Below, in pieces: positions 37,401-45,486 of a stretch of 64,000 bases of DNA. This DNA is from Streptomyces griseocarneus (lineage in GTDB: Bacteria > Actinomycetota > Actinomycetes > Streptomycetales > Streptomycetaceae). Both the position numbers and the translations under genes were made by a program. The notes beneath the pieces were generated by a model. It had not been told where the DNA came from and made no database searches. It saw only the letters and a list, made by a program, of their open reading frames with translations. Within the stretch, counting starts at the first letter, position 1, and each line of letters opens with the position of its first letter. Where the stretch lies: positions 78,077 through 142,076 of the forward strand of contig NZ_BNBL01000015.1 of the NCBI RefSeq assembly GCF_014655595.1, in the 5' to 3' direction.

Positions 37401-38035
37401 GGCACGGCGCCCTGCCGGGCCAGCAGCTCGGTGAGCTGCACCATCACCGCGGTCTTCCCGGTGCCCACCCCGCCGACCAGCAGATACGGCCGACGCGTGG
37501 CGCGGTCGCGCAGCCGCTCGGCGATGACCTGGGCGATCTCCTGGCGCCCGACGACCTGGCCGGTGTTCGGCCCGGCCGTGGGGACCAGGGTGCGGGGACT
37601 TCTGCGCGCTCTGGCGAGGTACCGGTGCTTGGTGTAGCCGTACCAGACGAACAGGAAGATGGTGGCGGCGGCCCCGGCGGTGAGGACGGGCCCCACGAAG
37701 CGCAGGATGGCCTCCAGCCCCGTGGTCCTCGTCACCCACTTCTCGAACGCGGTCGTGCCGTGGAAGACGCCGTAGAGACCCTCGGCGCACCAGGCGAGGA
37801 CGAGCAGGCCGGCCGCCACGGACAACGCCCTCGCGAAGCTGGTGTAGGAACCCCACCGACGCCACTTCGCGGGCCGGGTGCGCTCCCGGCGCACCTCCCG
37901 GCGAAGCGTCAGACCGTGCCGGAACGATTGCGCCGTACACCGACTGCGGGCCGCCGCCCGGCGCACCCGCAGCCCCGCCACGGGAACCCTGCCCGGCCGC
38001 TCCTTGCCGGGCGGACGCCGGACCACCTTCGTCAT
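34409..38035 (-). CDS. Membrane-anchored NACHT/STAND-like NTPase
   Basis: A 1208-aa protein starting at ATG 38035 with a long GGAGGGAGGAGGGG site. Residues 1-65 are Arg-rich. Two transmembrane helices follow (about 68-90 and 108-132), then a P-loop domain with Walker A GGVGTGKT (188-195), a Walker B-like VVIADGLEEAL (Asp268), and the winged region of STAND ATPases. The remaining 800 residues are helical and repeat-like, suited to sensing. STAND NTPases of this form act in signalling, and some act in antiphage defence, by oligomerising on a trigger. No effector domain such as a nuclease or TIR is seen; the membrane helices could be the effector. Function here is unknown. Confidence 0.8.
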   Translation of the reverse strand: MTKVVRRPPGKERPGRVPVAGLRVRRAAARSRCTAQSFRHGLTLRREVRRERTRPAKWRRWGSYTSFARALSVAAGLLVLAWCAEGLYGVFHGTTAFEKWVTRTTGLEAILRFVGPVLTAGAAATIFLFVWYGYTKHRYLARARRSPRTLVPTAGPNTGQVVGRQEIAQVIAERLRDRATRRPYLLVGGVGTGKTAVMVQLTELLARQGAVPVPVRLRDAAGQADLNFEEMAKRRFAEEAPQGILARSKNDKVWQQLLADDKPVVIADGLEEALLDEQLQDDRDNIIRRAIDRAYEEKLPLVIASRPHSPLEGTRAAIIELEPLSEEAALHFVEAQAPEADERRLDWIVETAEVTESPLYLQIARELHDHGVLERDRPQTDRRRLDTRSWDRSTLRLWLLETWEQALAEGRLRQEVVLSPQDRRDTIEVVSALACVGLLQDKLEVGFTDLLGEQVRPTPVHRAGAEAERLWKRVRNFDPTGRRGNALSEWQREQIWSSLCGRVSSEERRSLLGGTVSQRQAALARCVANADALRLVEGFEKKVRFPHSILQVYFGFRALHELGEDRANELVDQALQPPGPGRELLIALVLLSRRCAAEAVAPEAGVTAAVKKDLRQRYRRLMLNGRPLAPRLCRAAGRRADPKALDIYAAALEIESVAERPEHLDEITGTLVGRWHDIKGDARTLDEAKLGCVKQLGAALRTAAGRTDTTPLYTKLFKLGITETSYSIRMAVSQEFGNGGDPAFAMIRPWIHDINRDPMEEYIRRIEAADEVQRRRFDAWAAEMQKAAGTEGSSRAAHEEHVARLYRARHVIVQEHRQQRVDVWREFVMRAWALPMLLGSVSDGLRDEARSRLMLWLRHLDPKYTDGRPDLPLSLENALAQGFKYAANRRKRHPFTYPGGRADLIRQAETMLRQTRCWYAQLCLLHALCLWELPDTAARHKGLDGQGRQRAEGSAEWTAGWGAEGNGLWKSGETRPATAVQSVERWLSMAGTNHTVTAHAAVDGRAPRQPLHPFVAEAGDLAALALESGRPERFMWIDEKGVADTIGSRSSGRQRYRKHNLWIPPSTGWVALDARAQRLVAEVLVLLNLIERDGHPDEVEDRLAASSRPGTGLPPCMTTDRTPLHPELTAGSSGPPAPGTTCLPSCVFQFCPYPPRGTRPRSEIREPFCRQQQVLLRRRVRRRTPDWAGMRAPELHGFWEAMAHRLRG

Positions 38036-38278
38036 CGCCCCTCCTCCCTCCAGGTGTCTCGGCAAAGGGAAGGGAAGGGGAGCGCGGACGTCATACGGTC
38101 CGGTTTCCATCGAACCACGCGCCCGGTACGGCGCAACCCGGTGGGCCGCGGGGAGGCGCCGGCCCGGTGGCGGACCGCCGGGAAGCGGCGTCAGGCCGTG
38201 CTGCCGGGGTCGGCTACGTGCTGATCGTCGCCTCGAAGCCGGCGGAACGGTGGCTGCCGATCCGGATGCTCGAGGTCA

Positions 38279-38319
38279 GGATCGGATCCGGATCCGGATC
38301 GGGATCGGATCCGGATCGG
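38279..38319. repeat. GGATCC/GGATCG short tandem repeat
   Basis: Six-base units GGATCC and GGATCG alternate about six times just upstream of the stop of the next minus-strand gene. The array can fold on itself and may act as a terminator; the 38036-38278 gap has no gene. Confidence 0.55.
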
Positions 38320-38320
38320 C

Positions 38321-39367
38321 TCAGAGCGTCGTGCCGTCGGGGAGTTCCTTCTTCGCGTTGACCACGGCCCGCTTGATGACCACGGTCTCGGAGGTGACGG
38401 CGCCGGGTTCGAGGCCCCGATACGGCTTGACCAGCACGTCGCGCTGGCCGAGGTACTCATAGGTGTTCCTGTCGAAGATCCACTCCTGGCGGCTGTTGGG
38501 CCCGGTGTGAGTGATCGCGACGCCGGTCCGGCCGGTCGCGTCGACGGCCTTGTCCACGAGCGTGACGCCCGGGATCTTGGCAGCCGCTTTGAACAGTGCG
38601 GCGCTGATCCGCGGCGTTGCGATCTGCTCCTCCAACAGCTGGCCTATCTCCCCGAACGCCGTCCAGTCGGCCTGCGGGTCGCCCATCCTGCCCCACCGGT
38701 AGAGGCGCTTGAGCAGGGCGTCGGGGTCGGTGGGGAGCGACTTGACGCTGTTGTAGGAGCCCCGGTCGGTGACTTCGTCGGCAGAGTCGAGGTCGAGGTC
38801 CTCACCGTTCTTGTCCATGAATTCATGGCCGGGCTCATAGATGAAACTCTTGAGGCCGTCGGGCGAGTGCCAGACCTGGCGCGAGCGCAGCGGAGTCACC
38901 ACGAGCTTCTCCTTGCCGCCCGCCCTGTCGACCCGCCCGCCCCTCACCTTGCTCTCCACGTAGATGTACTGGTCCTGCCGGGGCTCCAGGGCCGGCTGCC
39001 GTGCCGCCGCGAGTGAGATGCGGTCGACGGTCGCCGACAGTCCTATGGTGGTGCCGGGTTCCAACTTCGCGTCGGCCTTCGGCGGGCGGGTGTCCGTACC
39101 CGAGGTACCCGAGGTACCTGAGCCGTCCGGGGCGACGATCACGGCGCCCGCCATCACGGCTGCGGCGGCCGGGAGCGCGATCCAGGCCGTGCGGCGCGCA
39201 CGGGAGCGCGGCGCGCACGGGGCGGTCCGGTGTGCCTCGGCCCACAGGGCCTCTTCGAGCAGGTCCTGCCGGGCCTCCGGCAGGACGGTCTCGACCTGCC
39301 GGGGGAGCAGGAGGTCGAAGTCGCCGAGGTCGAGCGGCGCTTGGGGCCGCCGGGAGATACGCATCAT
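38321..39367 (-). CDS. CU044_5270-family membrane protein, sigma-factor partner
   Basis: A 348-aa protein whose ATG overlaps the sigma-factor stop (ATGA at 39364-39367). The cytoplasmic start (RRPQAPLDLGDFDLLL) is followed by one transmembrane helix (ARRTAWIALPAAAAVMAGAVIVA) and a large outer domain with YIYVESKV, GEIGQLLEEQIATPRISAALFKAAAKIPGV, and a C-terminal EYLGQRDVLV. This is the CU044_5270 family, which is regularly paired with ECF sigma factors and thought to act as the membrane regulator or anti-sigma. A second pair of the same type is at 53411-54966. Confidence 0.8.
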   Translation of the reverse strand: MMRISRRPQAPLDLGDFDLLLPRQVETVLPEARQDLLEEALWAEAHRTAPCAPRSRARRTAWIALPAAAAVMAGAVIVAPDGSGTSGTSGTDTRPPKADAKLEPGTTIGLSATVDRISLAAARQPALEPRQDQYIYVESKVRGGRVDRAGGKEKLVVTPLRSRQVWHSPDGLKSFIYEPGHEFMDKNGEDLDLDSADEVTDRGSYNSVKSLPTDPDALLKRLYRWGRMGDPQADWTAFGEIGQLLEEQIATPRISAALFKAAAKIPGVTLVDKAVDATGRTGVAITHTGPNSRQEWIFDRNTYEYLGQRDVLVKPYRGLEPGAVTSETVVIKRAVVNAKKELPDGTTL

Positions 39368-40026
39368 CGGTTCCACTTCTCGTTCGGCCGGTTCAGGTGC
39401 AGGTGGAAGTGCTCGGGCCGCCGCCGGGCCGCCGTCTCGTCGGCGTGCTGCCGGAGCTCGTGTTCGGCGAGCTTGCGCAGGCGCTCGCGGGCCCGGAACA
39501 GCCGCGACCGTACGGTGCCGACGGCCACGCCCAGGGCCTCGGCCGCTTCCGCATAGCTCAGGCCGGACCAGACGCAGAGGGTGACGACCTCGCGCTCCGA
39601 CCGGCGCAGCTTCCCCAGGGCGTTCTTCGCGGCGGTGAGCTGTTCGGCGTCCGCCATCCTGCCCACCACTTCACCCGCGATGTCCGGCACGGCTTCCTTG
39701 GCGGGCATGCGGGCCAGGGCCTTCTCATGGCGGCGGGCGGCACGGTTGGTGTTGCGCTGGACGTTCACCGCGATGCCCATCAGCCAGGCCTTCGCGCCGT
39801 CCGGCTCCTCGGGAAGCTTGGCGCGGAGGCGCCAGGCCTCCAGGAACGTGAGCGAAACGACGTCCTCGGCGGTGGCCCAGTCGCCGGTGGCGCGGATGGC
39901 GTAGCGATGGACGATCTGGGCGTGTGAGCGGAAGAGATGGCGGAAGGAATCCGGGTCGCCGTCCCTGATGCGGGTGTGTATTGACGTCACGTCTTGATAT
40001 GTCCGGTGGGAGGTGCGGGTTCCCAT
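39364..40026 (-). CDS. ECF-family RNA polymerase sigma factor
   Basis: A 220-aa sigma factor. Region 2 shows DPDSFRHLFRSHAQIVHRYAIRATGD and AEDVVSLTFLEAWR; region 4 shows LGKLRRSEREVVTLCVWSGLSYAEAAEALGVAVGTVRSRLFRARERL. The start is placed at ATG 40026; an upstream GTG (40038) and an internal GTG are possible. No strong Shine-Dalgarno supports any of them. It is coupled to the CU044_5270-type gene. The Streptomyces targets cannot be predicted. Confidence 0.88.
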   Translation of the reverse strand: MGTRTSHRTYQDVTSIHTRIRDGDPDSFRHLFRSHAQIVHRYAIRATGDWATAEDVVSLTFLEAWRLRAKLPEEPDGAKAWLMGIAVNVQRNTNRAARRHEKALARMPAKEAVPDIAGEVVGRMADAEQLTAAKNALGKLRRSEREVVTLCVWSGLSYAEAAEALGVAVGTVRSRLFRARERLRKLAEHELRQHADETAARRRPEHFHLHLNRPNEKWNR

Positions 40027-40086
40027 GATGTGGGTCACACGACGGTACGGCCTCCCCGTCAGCAGGGCGCGTGCGCCCGCTCGTGG

Positions 40087-40335
40087 TCACCGAGGCCGGT
40101 AGGCGGTGGCCGGCACGGAGACGGTGGCCTGGTCGGGCAGGAGGCCGTCACCGTCCAGGTCTGCAGGGCTCAGGTGGCGTGCGCTCGGCGTCATCCCCAC
40201 CAGGTCGAGGGCCTCCAGCCTGGTCAAGGACGTGACGTACTCGACCGGCTCGGTACAGGTGGCCTCGAAGAAGGGGACCAGCGCCCGGTGCAGGCGCTGC
40301 TCCTTGGCCGGGTCGACCGGCGGAAAGACATTCAC
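40087..40335 (-). pseudogene. C-terminal domain of an RlmA-type rRNA guanine methyltransferase (orphan fragment)
   Basis: An 82-aa reading that matches only the C-terminal part of RlmA/TlrB-type 23S rRNA (guanine-N1) methyltransferases: EQRLHRALVPFFE, then LVGMTPSARHLSPADL, the conserved GPSARH-like motif. The SAM-binding and zinc domains are absent. A GTG start lies six bases after the stop of the upstream methyltransferase gene, so it could be translated as a short protein. More likely it is the tail of a lost gene. Confidence 0.6.
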
Positions 40336-40341
40336 CCCTGC

Positions 40342-41466
40342 TCAGGGGGTGTACGGTCCGTGCTCTGGACGACCCGCCCACACGAACTGCGCCTCGGCAG
40401 TGACGGTCATCCCAAAGTCCCACAGCTCCGGTCGGCCACGGGCTTCCCAGTGGTCCCAGCCCTCGGAGGTTTCTGCCCAGACGTCACGCGGCCCGCCTCC
40501 TGTCACCAAGGCTGTCCCGTCGGATTGAGGCACGGCACATGCCCAGGACGAGGCGCCATCGTGCACGTTCACCGCGACGCCGCCGTCGACCGGCGTGGTG
40601 GTCACCCGCAGGTGGGGGTGGCTGACCCGCACGGCGAACAGCAGGTGCCGCTCGGCGAAGAGCGCAAGGTCTCGGTGCACCGTCGCCTTTCGCGACACCG
40701 GGGCCTCGGCTTGGACTGCGTGGAATGCGAGGCCCTGGTCGACGCCGCGCGCCGGCATGAAGGTGGCAAGGCCCTGTACCCAACCGACGGCCGCCCGGCC
40801 GTCGTCGGAAACCGTCAGTGCCACGTGTCCCAGGCGCCCCCAGGGGGTGACGATCCGCCCCCCGGGCCGTGTCTGCTCCACCCATGCCCAGGGCACCCGC
40901 TCGACAGCGTAGGTGGCGATCACCCGGTCGAAGGGGGCACGGTCCGCGGCGCCCCGGGCCGCGTCCCCGGTGCGCACCTCCACGTCCAGCCCGGCCTGCT
41001 TCAGCCGTACGGCCGCGGCGTCGGCCAGTTCGGGGTCGATCTCCACGCTGACCACGAGATCGGCCCGCCGGGCGAGAAGGCCGGCGTTCCATCCGGCCCC
41101 GGTACCCAGCTCCAGGACCCGGTGCCCTTCCTCGAGCATGAGGGAGTCGAGCATGTCGGCGACGACTGCAGTACAGGAGATGCTGGAGGAGGGCAGGCCG
41201 TCGATCTCACTGATCTGCGTGTTGGTCGCCTCGTACGGGCTTGCCGGGTAGACGGCATCCGCCCACTCCCAGAGGTCCTTGGCCCGGTCCACCGCTGCGT
41301 ACGCGGAGACTCCGTCCCATACGAAGACCCGGTCCGGCGCGAACCGGTCACGGGGCAGACCCAGGACGGCCGGGCGGATCCACGACGAGTCGCTGTCCGA
41401 CGGCCACAATCCCTGAGCATCCATGGCAGCCGTCAGCCGGCGCTGACACTCCTCCAGGCGCGGCAC
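40342..41466 (-). CDS. PIMT-like O-methyltransferase of the RiPP-associated type
   Basis: A 374-aa class I SAM methyltransferase resembling protein-L-isoaspartate O-methyltransferase with an added C-terminal domain, like those in RiPP clusters. It opens with LPRDRFAPDRVFVWDG, then TQISEIDGLPSSSISCTAVVADML, SAM motif I VLELGTGAGWNAGLLA, motif II-like VSVEIDPELAD, and the FDRVIATYAVERVPWAWVEQ region; about 150 extra residues follow. GTG 41466 was chosen because it lies five bases after a short gene, with GGAAG upstream. Such enzymes make aspartimides or isoaspartates in peptides; a 47-aa candidate substrate precedes it. Confidence 0.82.
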   Translation of the reverse strand: MPRLEECQRRLTAAMDAQGLWPSDSDSSWIRPAVLGLPRDRFAPDRVFVWDGVSAYAAVDRAKDLWEWADAVYPASPYEATNTQISEIDGLPSSSISCTAVVADMLDSLMLEEGHRVLELGTGAGWNAGLLARRADLVVSVEIDPELADAAAVRLKQAGLDVEVRTGDAARGAADRAPFDRVIATYAVERVPWAWVEQTRPGGRIVTPWGRLGHVALTVSDDGRAAVGWVQGLATFMPARGVDQGLAFHAVQAEAPVSRKATVHRDLALFAERHLLFAVRVSHPHLRVTTTPVDGGVAVNVHDGASSWACAVPQSDGTALVTGGGPRDVWAETSEGWDHWEARGRPELWDFGMTVTAEAQFVWAGRPEHGPYTP

Positions 41467-41471
41467 TGGCC

Positions 41472-41615
41472 CTACTTCCGGCGCTTGCCCGAGCCGGTGT
41501 CCGGCGAGGAGACCTGCCCGTCGGAGTTTCCCGGGGGCGGTGTCCCCCCGGACAACGGCGGATCCGGCTTCCGGTGCGCCCCATCGCCTCCGCTGTCCTT
41601 CTTGTCCTTCGTCAA
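41472..41615 (-). CDS. 47-aa Asp/Gly/Pro-rich peptide, candidate methyltransferase substrate
   Basis: A short gene with a TTG start (41615) behind AAGGAGG, ending in TAG five bases before the methyltransferase GTG, so the two are translationally linked. The peptide begins MTKDKKDSGGDG, is rich in Asp, Gly, Pro and Ser with no Cys, and ends in GKRRK. Several Asp residues are followed by small residues (DG, DS), favourable contexts for aspartimide chemistry. The combination suggests a RiPP precursor; alternatively it is a regulatory leader. No homologue recognised. Confidence 0.55.
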   Translation of the reverse strand: MTKDKKDSGGDGAHRKPDPPLSGGTPPPGNSDGQVSSPDTGSGKRRK

Positions 41616-41825
41616 CGCCGGCCTCCTTCACCACACAGTGACGGAATATGCCCACTCGGTGAGTTGAGCGGTCCGACCGTAGCGGCGGCCCGACCTCGTG
41701 CGCCATACGGCGACGATGCCTTCGGGAGGAACGGCCGGAACCGCCGTGAAGACCCTGGGTGCGCCGGCCCGAGTCCGCTTCGCGTTCACGCCGCAACGGG
41801 CGCCGGGGCACGATCCCGCCGGCCG

Positions 41826-42494
41826 TTACGGGGTGCCGGTCGAGAGAATGCCCAGGGCGAACTTGTGTGTCCGGGCGGCCGCCTCGTCAACGGGCACGTG
41901 CTTGCCGTCCGGCGGGAAGAAGTCGACGACGCCGATCGCGCCGTAGTTCGCCCAGAAGCAGGTCGTCATGGGGAAGGTGTCGGAGACGTTCTGCCGGCAC
42001 TTCAGCACCAGGTCCTTGGTGGTGAAGGACTTGGGCTCGCCGACCGGGGTCCGGCCGTAGCCCTTCTCCAGGTGCATGGTGTGCTCGAAGACCTTGTCCA
42101 GCGAGGCGGCGGGGTCTGCGACCTTTTCGTACAGGGTCGTCCTGGTGGTGAAGTGCGGAACGGTCGCCTGTCTGCTGCCCTTGGTGAGCGTGATGCGTGA
42201 CGCGCCGAAGCACGCGACCTTGTCCTCGTCGGAGATCTCGATCTCCTTGAGGTCGTCGTCTCCGTAGACGCCCATGTCCCTGTCGCTGCCGAAGCGGAAG
42301 CCGCCGTCTCCCTTATCACAGGTCAGGCCGTCCAGCGCGGGGACGTTCAGTTTCTTGTAGCGCGCTCCGTTGTCAGCGGCGAGCTTGTCCGCCTTCGGCA
42401 GGCCGCCCTTCTCGTCGCCGTCGCCGGAACCGCAGCCAGCCGCGAGTACGCCGGCGGCTATGACGGCGGCCAGAGCCCCCCACTTACTCTTCAT
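41826..42494 (-). CDS. Putative secreted lipoprotein
   Basis: A 222-aa protein with a lipoprotein signal: KSKWGALAAVIAAGVLAAGC, in which the Cys follows LAAG (lipobox). The ATG at 42494 has AGGGGGAAG upstream. The mature domain has paired Cys (LTCDKGDGG, VACFGAS, LKCRQNVSDTF, TTCFWANYG) that may form disulfides, and no catalytic motif. It belongs to the broad class of actinomycete lipoproteins of unknown function. Confidence 0.78.
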   Translation of the reverse strand: MKSKWGALAAVIAAGVLAAGCGSGDGDEKGGLPKADKLAADNGARYKKLNVPALDGLTCDKGDGGFRFGSDRDMGVYGDDDLKEIEISDEDKVACFGASRITLTKGSRQATVPHFTTRTTLYEKVADPAASLDKVFEHTMHLEKGYGRTPVGEPKSFTTKDLVLKCRQNVSDTFPMTTCFWANYGAIGVVDFFPPDGKHVPVDEAAARTHKFALGILSTGTP

Positions 42495-43181
42495 CGCAGA
42501 CTTCCCCCTGGTAGCTCTGTCCTTGATCACCAAGGAATCCTAGGGCCCAGAGATCGCACGCTCCGCAGTGGCGTCAGCAGTCTGCTGACGCTCTGCTGTA
42601 TGCAGGGCGCGCCGATCCCGCGCGACGCGGCGCCGGCAAGCCGGCGGGGGTCAGCGGCGAGCTCGGCGCGCGCCGGCCTGCTCAAGTGTCGCAAGGCCGC
42701 CCATCCTTGACGGTCGGCCCACAGGGTCTCGACATGCGCCGTGTCGAGGCCGGCGATCTGCCGGATCACGATCTCGACGGTGGCGTCCCAGTCCGCCATC
42801 TCTTCAGCGGCCTGCAGATCCGGCAGTGCGTGACTGCCGAACGGTCGCATCACCGGCTCGTAGGAATCCGGCCCAGCAGGGAATCCGACACAGTGGAGCG
42901 CGCCACGGACCGCCAACCCACACCGCCCGGGCCCGTGGCACGCCCGGGTACTCCCCCGCGCTACCCGCTCGTACGGTCTCCGCGAAGGCGCCCGTCCAAG
43001 CTTGTCGTTTAATCAGTGGGGTCCGGTGAAGGGAGACGGGATGATGGGCTGATGAGCTCTGATTCCATGCCCGGCGCGATGGCTCCAGGGTGCAGGTCAC
43101 TGTGCTGCCGCGACAACGGCCGTACCCCATCCCCCATCCCCCATCCCCCATCTCTGAAAGGCTCCCCCACCCTCTGTGCGC
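42495..43181. other. Gene-poor region with a CCCCAT tandem repeat
   Basis: About 690 bp. Minus-strand 42530-42850 has a protein-like reading (ADWDATVEIVIRQIAGLDTAHVE) but no start or family, so I do not call it. Positions 43125-43152 contain about five copies of a CCCCAT-like unit, just upstream of the ankyrin gene. Confidence 0.5.
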
Positions 43182-44420
43182 ATGACCTCCCCTGAACACC
43201 CGCTCCTGACAGCTGTCCGCAACGGCGACACCAAGGCCGTGGCCGCCCTGATCCAGGAGGCGTACGGCACTACCCACGCGCGCGGCCCGCACGTCGCAGC
43301 CGCCCTGCGCCTGGCCGCGGACGCCCTCGACCACCGGGTTCTCGATGCCCTGCTGATGCGGGCCGACCTCGACGCGCTGGACCTGGACGGCATCGACGCC
43401 GACGGCCGCACGCCCCTGCTGCGCGCCGTCGACCGCGGCGCCCACGACATCGCCACCGCCCTGCTCTTCGCCGGGGCCGACCCCCGAGTCACGGACCGCG
43501 AGGGCCGCGACGCCCTCGCACTGGCCCGCCACTGGCACATCACCGGCACCGGAGCGGGGGTCCAACTGCGGACCGTGCGCGACGGCGACAGCGAGATCTG
43601 CCGCGAGCTGGTGATCGGCGGGCAGACCGTCCGCGACGGCCACACCGCGATCCTCACCCGCCTGGAACGGTGCTGCGGAATCGTCACGCCCTTCGCCGAA
43701 CTGCTGGACCGGGTCATGGCCGAGCCCGAGGTCGACCACCCCGTGTGGGGAGCGGCCGTCGTCGAGGCCGCCGGACGCAAGGGCCCGGCACTGCAGCCCG
43801 TCTGGGACGCCGCCGCCGCTCTTCGCCACCACCCCGATCCGCTGGCACGCTACTTCGGCGCGGACGTGCTGCGCTGCATCGATCTCTTCGACGAAAGCGG
43901 CGAGGACGAGGAACCCCCCTTCGACACCCTGCTCGTCGACCTCTTCCTCCCCTGGATGGAGCAGGAGGAGGACCCCCGCGTGATGCGGCCCCTGACCGGC
44001 GGACTGGCTGGCGCCATGGACCCCCGCGCCGAGAAGCCGCTGCTCGCCCTTACCCGTCACCCCGACGCCCAGGTCCGGTCCTGGGCGGTCGGCGGCCTGC
44101 AGTGGCAGGTCCAGCAGGCGAACGTCGATGCCCTGGCCGCCGTCCTGGCCTGCACCCGGGACCCGGACGCCCAGGTCCGGGAAGTCGCCTGCCGGACCCT
44201 CCTCCCGGCCCAGGCCGACGACCCTGCCCCTTGCGACGCCCTCGCCGCCTGCCTCTCCGACTCCGAAGAGGCCGTACGGGTCACCGCCGCGGTGCAGCTG
44301 GCTCTGCGCGACGACCATCGCGGTGACGCACTTCTCGAGGCCCTCGACGACACCGTCGACGAGACGTCGCCGTACTACTGGCCGCTGTACGACGTGTGGC
44401 GGCACCGCCGGGACTGGTGA
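43182..44420 (+). CDS. Ankyrin- and HEAT-like repeat protein
   Basis: A 412-aa solenoid protein. The first 130 residues contain ankyrin repeats (HPLLTAVRNGDTKAVAALI, DADGRTPLLRAVDRGAHDIATALLFAGADPRVTDREGRDALALA). The middle links to HEAT-type repeats near the C-terminus, e.g. HPDAQVRSWAVGGLQWQV and DPDAQVREVACRTLLPAQ. It is cytoplasmic and probably a protein-binding adaptor; no enzymatic motif is present. The ATG at 43182 was preferred to the GTG two codons earlier; neither has a strong ribosome site. Confidence 0.82.
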   Translation: MTSPEHPLLTAVRNGDTKAVAALIQEAYGTTHARGPHVAAALRLAADALDHRVLDALLMRADLDALDLDGIDADGRTPLLRAVDRGAHDIATALLFAGADPRVTDREGRDALALARHWHITGTGAGVQLRTVRDGDSEICRELVIGGQTVRDGHTAILTRLERCCGIVTPFAELLDRVMAEPEVDHPVWGAAVVEAAGRKGPALQPVWDAAAALRHHPDPLARYFGADVLRCIDLFDESGEDEEPPFDTLLVDLFLPWMEQEEDPRVMRPLTGGLAGAMDPRAEKPLLALTRHPDAQVRSWAVGGLQWQVQQANVDALAAVLACTRDPDAQVREVACRTLLPAQADDPAPCDALAACLSDSEEAVRVTAAVQLALRDDHRGDALLEALDDTVDETSPYYWPLYDVWRHRRDW

Positions 44421-44620
44421 GCCAGGACGGGTGAGCCGGGACCGGTGAGGGGCCGCCAAGGGCCGGCATCCGCCACTTCATCTCTGGTGGGGCCGGCGCC
44501 CGATGTCATTGCCGGAAGACAATCCGGCGCGTCCTCGGCCCGCGGGACGCCGGCCGCTGCTGACGGTGCGCGGGGCATACCAGCCCACCACCCGGTCGGC
44601 GGCGCCGTCGGGCCGGTGGC

Positions 44621-45229
44621 TCAGGCTGCCTGGTCCAGGTCCGACAGGAGCCCTGTCCGTACGGTGGCCGGGTCGGTGCCGAGCCGGCTCAGTACGTCCG
44701 CCGTCGCCCCGCCCCCGGCGTCCAGCACGCCCAGCAGGACGTGTTCGGTCCCGATGGAACGGTCCTTGCGCTCCAGGGCGGCCCGCAGCGATTGCTCCAG
44801 TGCCTTCTTGGCCTCGCGTTCGAAGGGGATGTGCGGCTTGCGGGCAGCCGGCGAGCCGCCCTTACGACCGCGCAGGAACCCGCGGCCCTCCTCCGCCGGG
44901 GGCGGCGGGGGCGTGTCCAGGGCGCCCGGCCCGAACACCTTCTCCGCCTGTCCGCGCACGGCCTCCAGGTCGATGCCGAAGGCGCGCAGCGCCTCCGCGT
45001 CCTCCTCGTCGAAGGGTGCTGCGGGCGTGCCCGCGGCCGACAGCGCACTGCGTAGCGCCTCGGGCGTGGCGCCCAGCCGGGCCAGGGTCGTCATGCCGGG
45101 GGCCCCGGACTGTGTGGCGACGCCGAGCAGCAGGTGCCCGGGGCCGATGCGCCCGTGCCCCAGTGCGCGTGCCTCTTCCTGCGCGGACACGATCGCCGCG
45201 CGGGCGTCCTTGGTGAACCGTTCGAACAT
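44621..45229 (-). CDS. Clp N-terminal-domain protein (stand-alone)
   Basis: A 202-aa protein made of two Clp-N repeats without an ATPase domain. The first runs MFERFTKDARAAIVSAQEEAR and GPGHLLLGVATQ; the second GTEHVLLGVLDAGGGATADVL. Such free Clp-N proteins are common in Streptomyces and may act as adaptors or decoys of ClpC. The start is two bases downstream of the HTH gene's stop, so the two are an operon controlled by the palindromes at 45468-45514. Confidence 0.85.
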   Translation of the reverse strand: MFERFTKDARAAIVSAQEEARALGHGRIGPGHLLLGVATQSGAPGMTTLARLGATPEALRSALSAAGTPAAPFDEEDAEALRAFGIDLEAVRGQAEKVFGPGALDTPPPPPAEEGRGFLRGRKGGSPAARKPHIPFEREAKKALEQSLRAALERKDRSIGTEHVLLGVLDAGGGATADVLSRLGTDPATVRTGLLSDLDQAA

Positions 45230-45231
45230 GC

Positions 45232-45486
45232 CTATCCCCTCCTGGCGTGCTTCTTGTGGACGGCCTGTCGGCTGACGCCCAGGGCGCCGCCGATCTCCTC
45301 CCAGGACCAGCCCAGTTGCCGCGCCCGGCCGACCTGCAGGGCCTCCAGGTGCTCGACCAGCCGCCGCAGCGCGGCGACAGCCCGTAGTCCCACGCGGGGA
45401 TCCGCGTGCAGGGCAGCCTCGGCGGTGCCGGCCGCCTCTTTCGCTTCCGCATCCGTTCCGGCCATGCTGTCAATGATGGTTGACAC
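45232..45486 (-). CDS. Small HTH regulator coupled to the Clp-N gene
   Basis: An 84-aa protein that is mainly one helix-turn-helix: LGWSWEEIGGALGVSRQAVHKKHARR. Upstream is a helical Ala-rich part (AVAALRRLVEHLEALQVGRARQ). The start is GTG 45486 or ATG 45465; the former lies on the operator, and no Shine-Dalgarno is evident for either, so a leaderless ATG is conceivable. It probably represses its own operon. Confidence 0.78.
   Translation of the reverse strand: MSTIIDSMAGTDAEAKEAAGTAEAALHADPRVGLRAVAALRRLVEHLEALQVGRARQLGWSWEEIGGALGVSRQAVHKKHARRG

Noticed and set aside
42527..42916. A 129-codon minus-strand frame with a protein-like stretch
   Set aside because: No credible start or ribosome site, no family recognised, and its end overlaps the lipoprotein leader; codon pattern alone is weak in GC-rich DNA.
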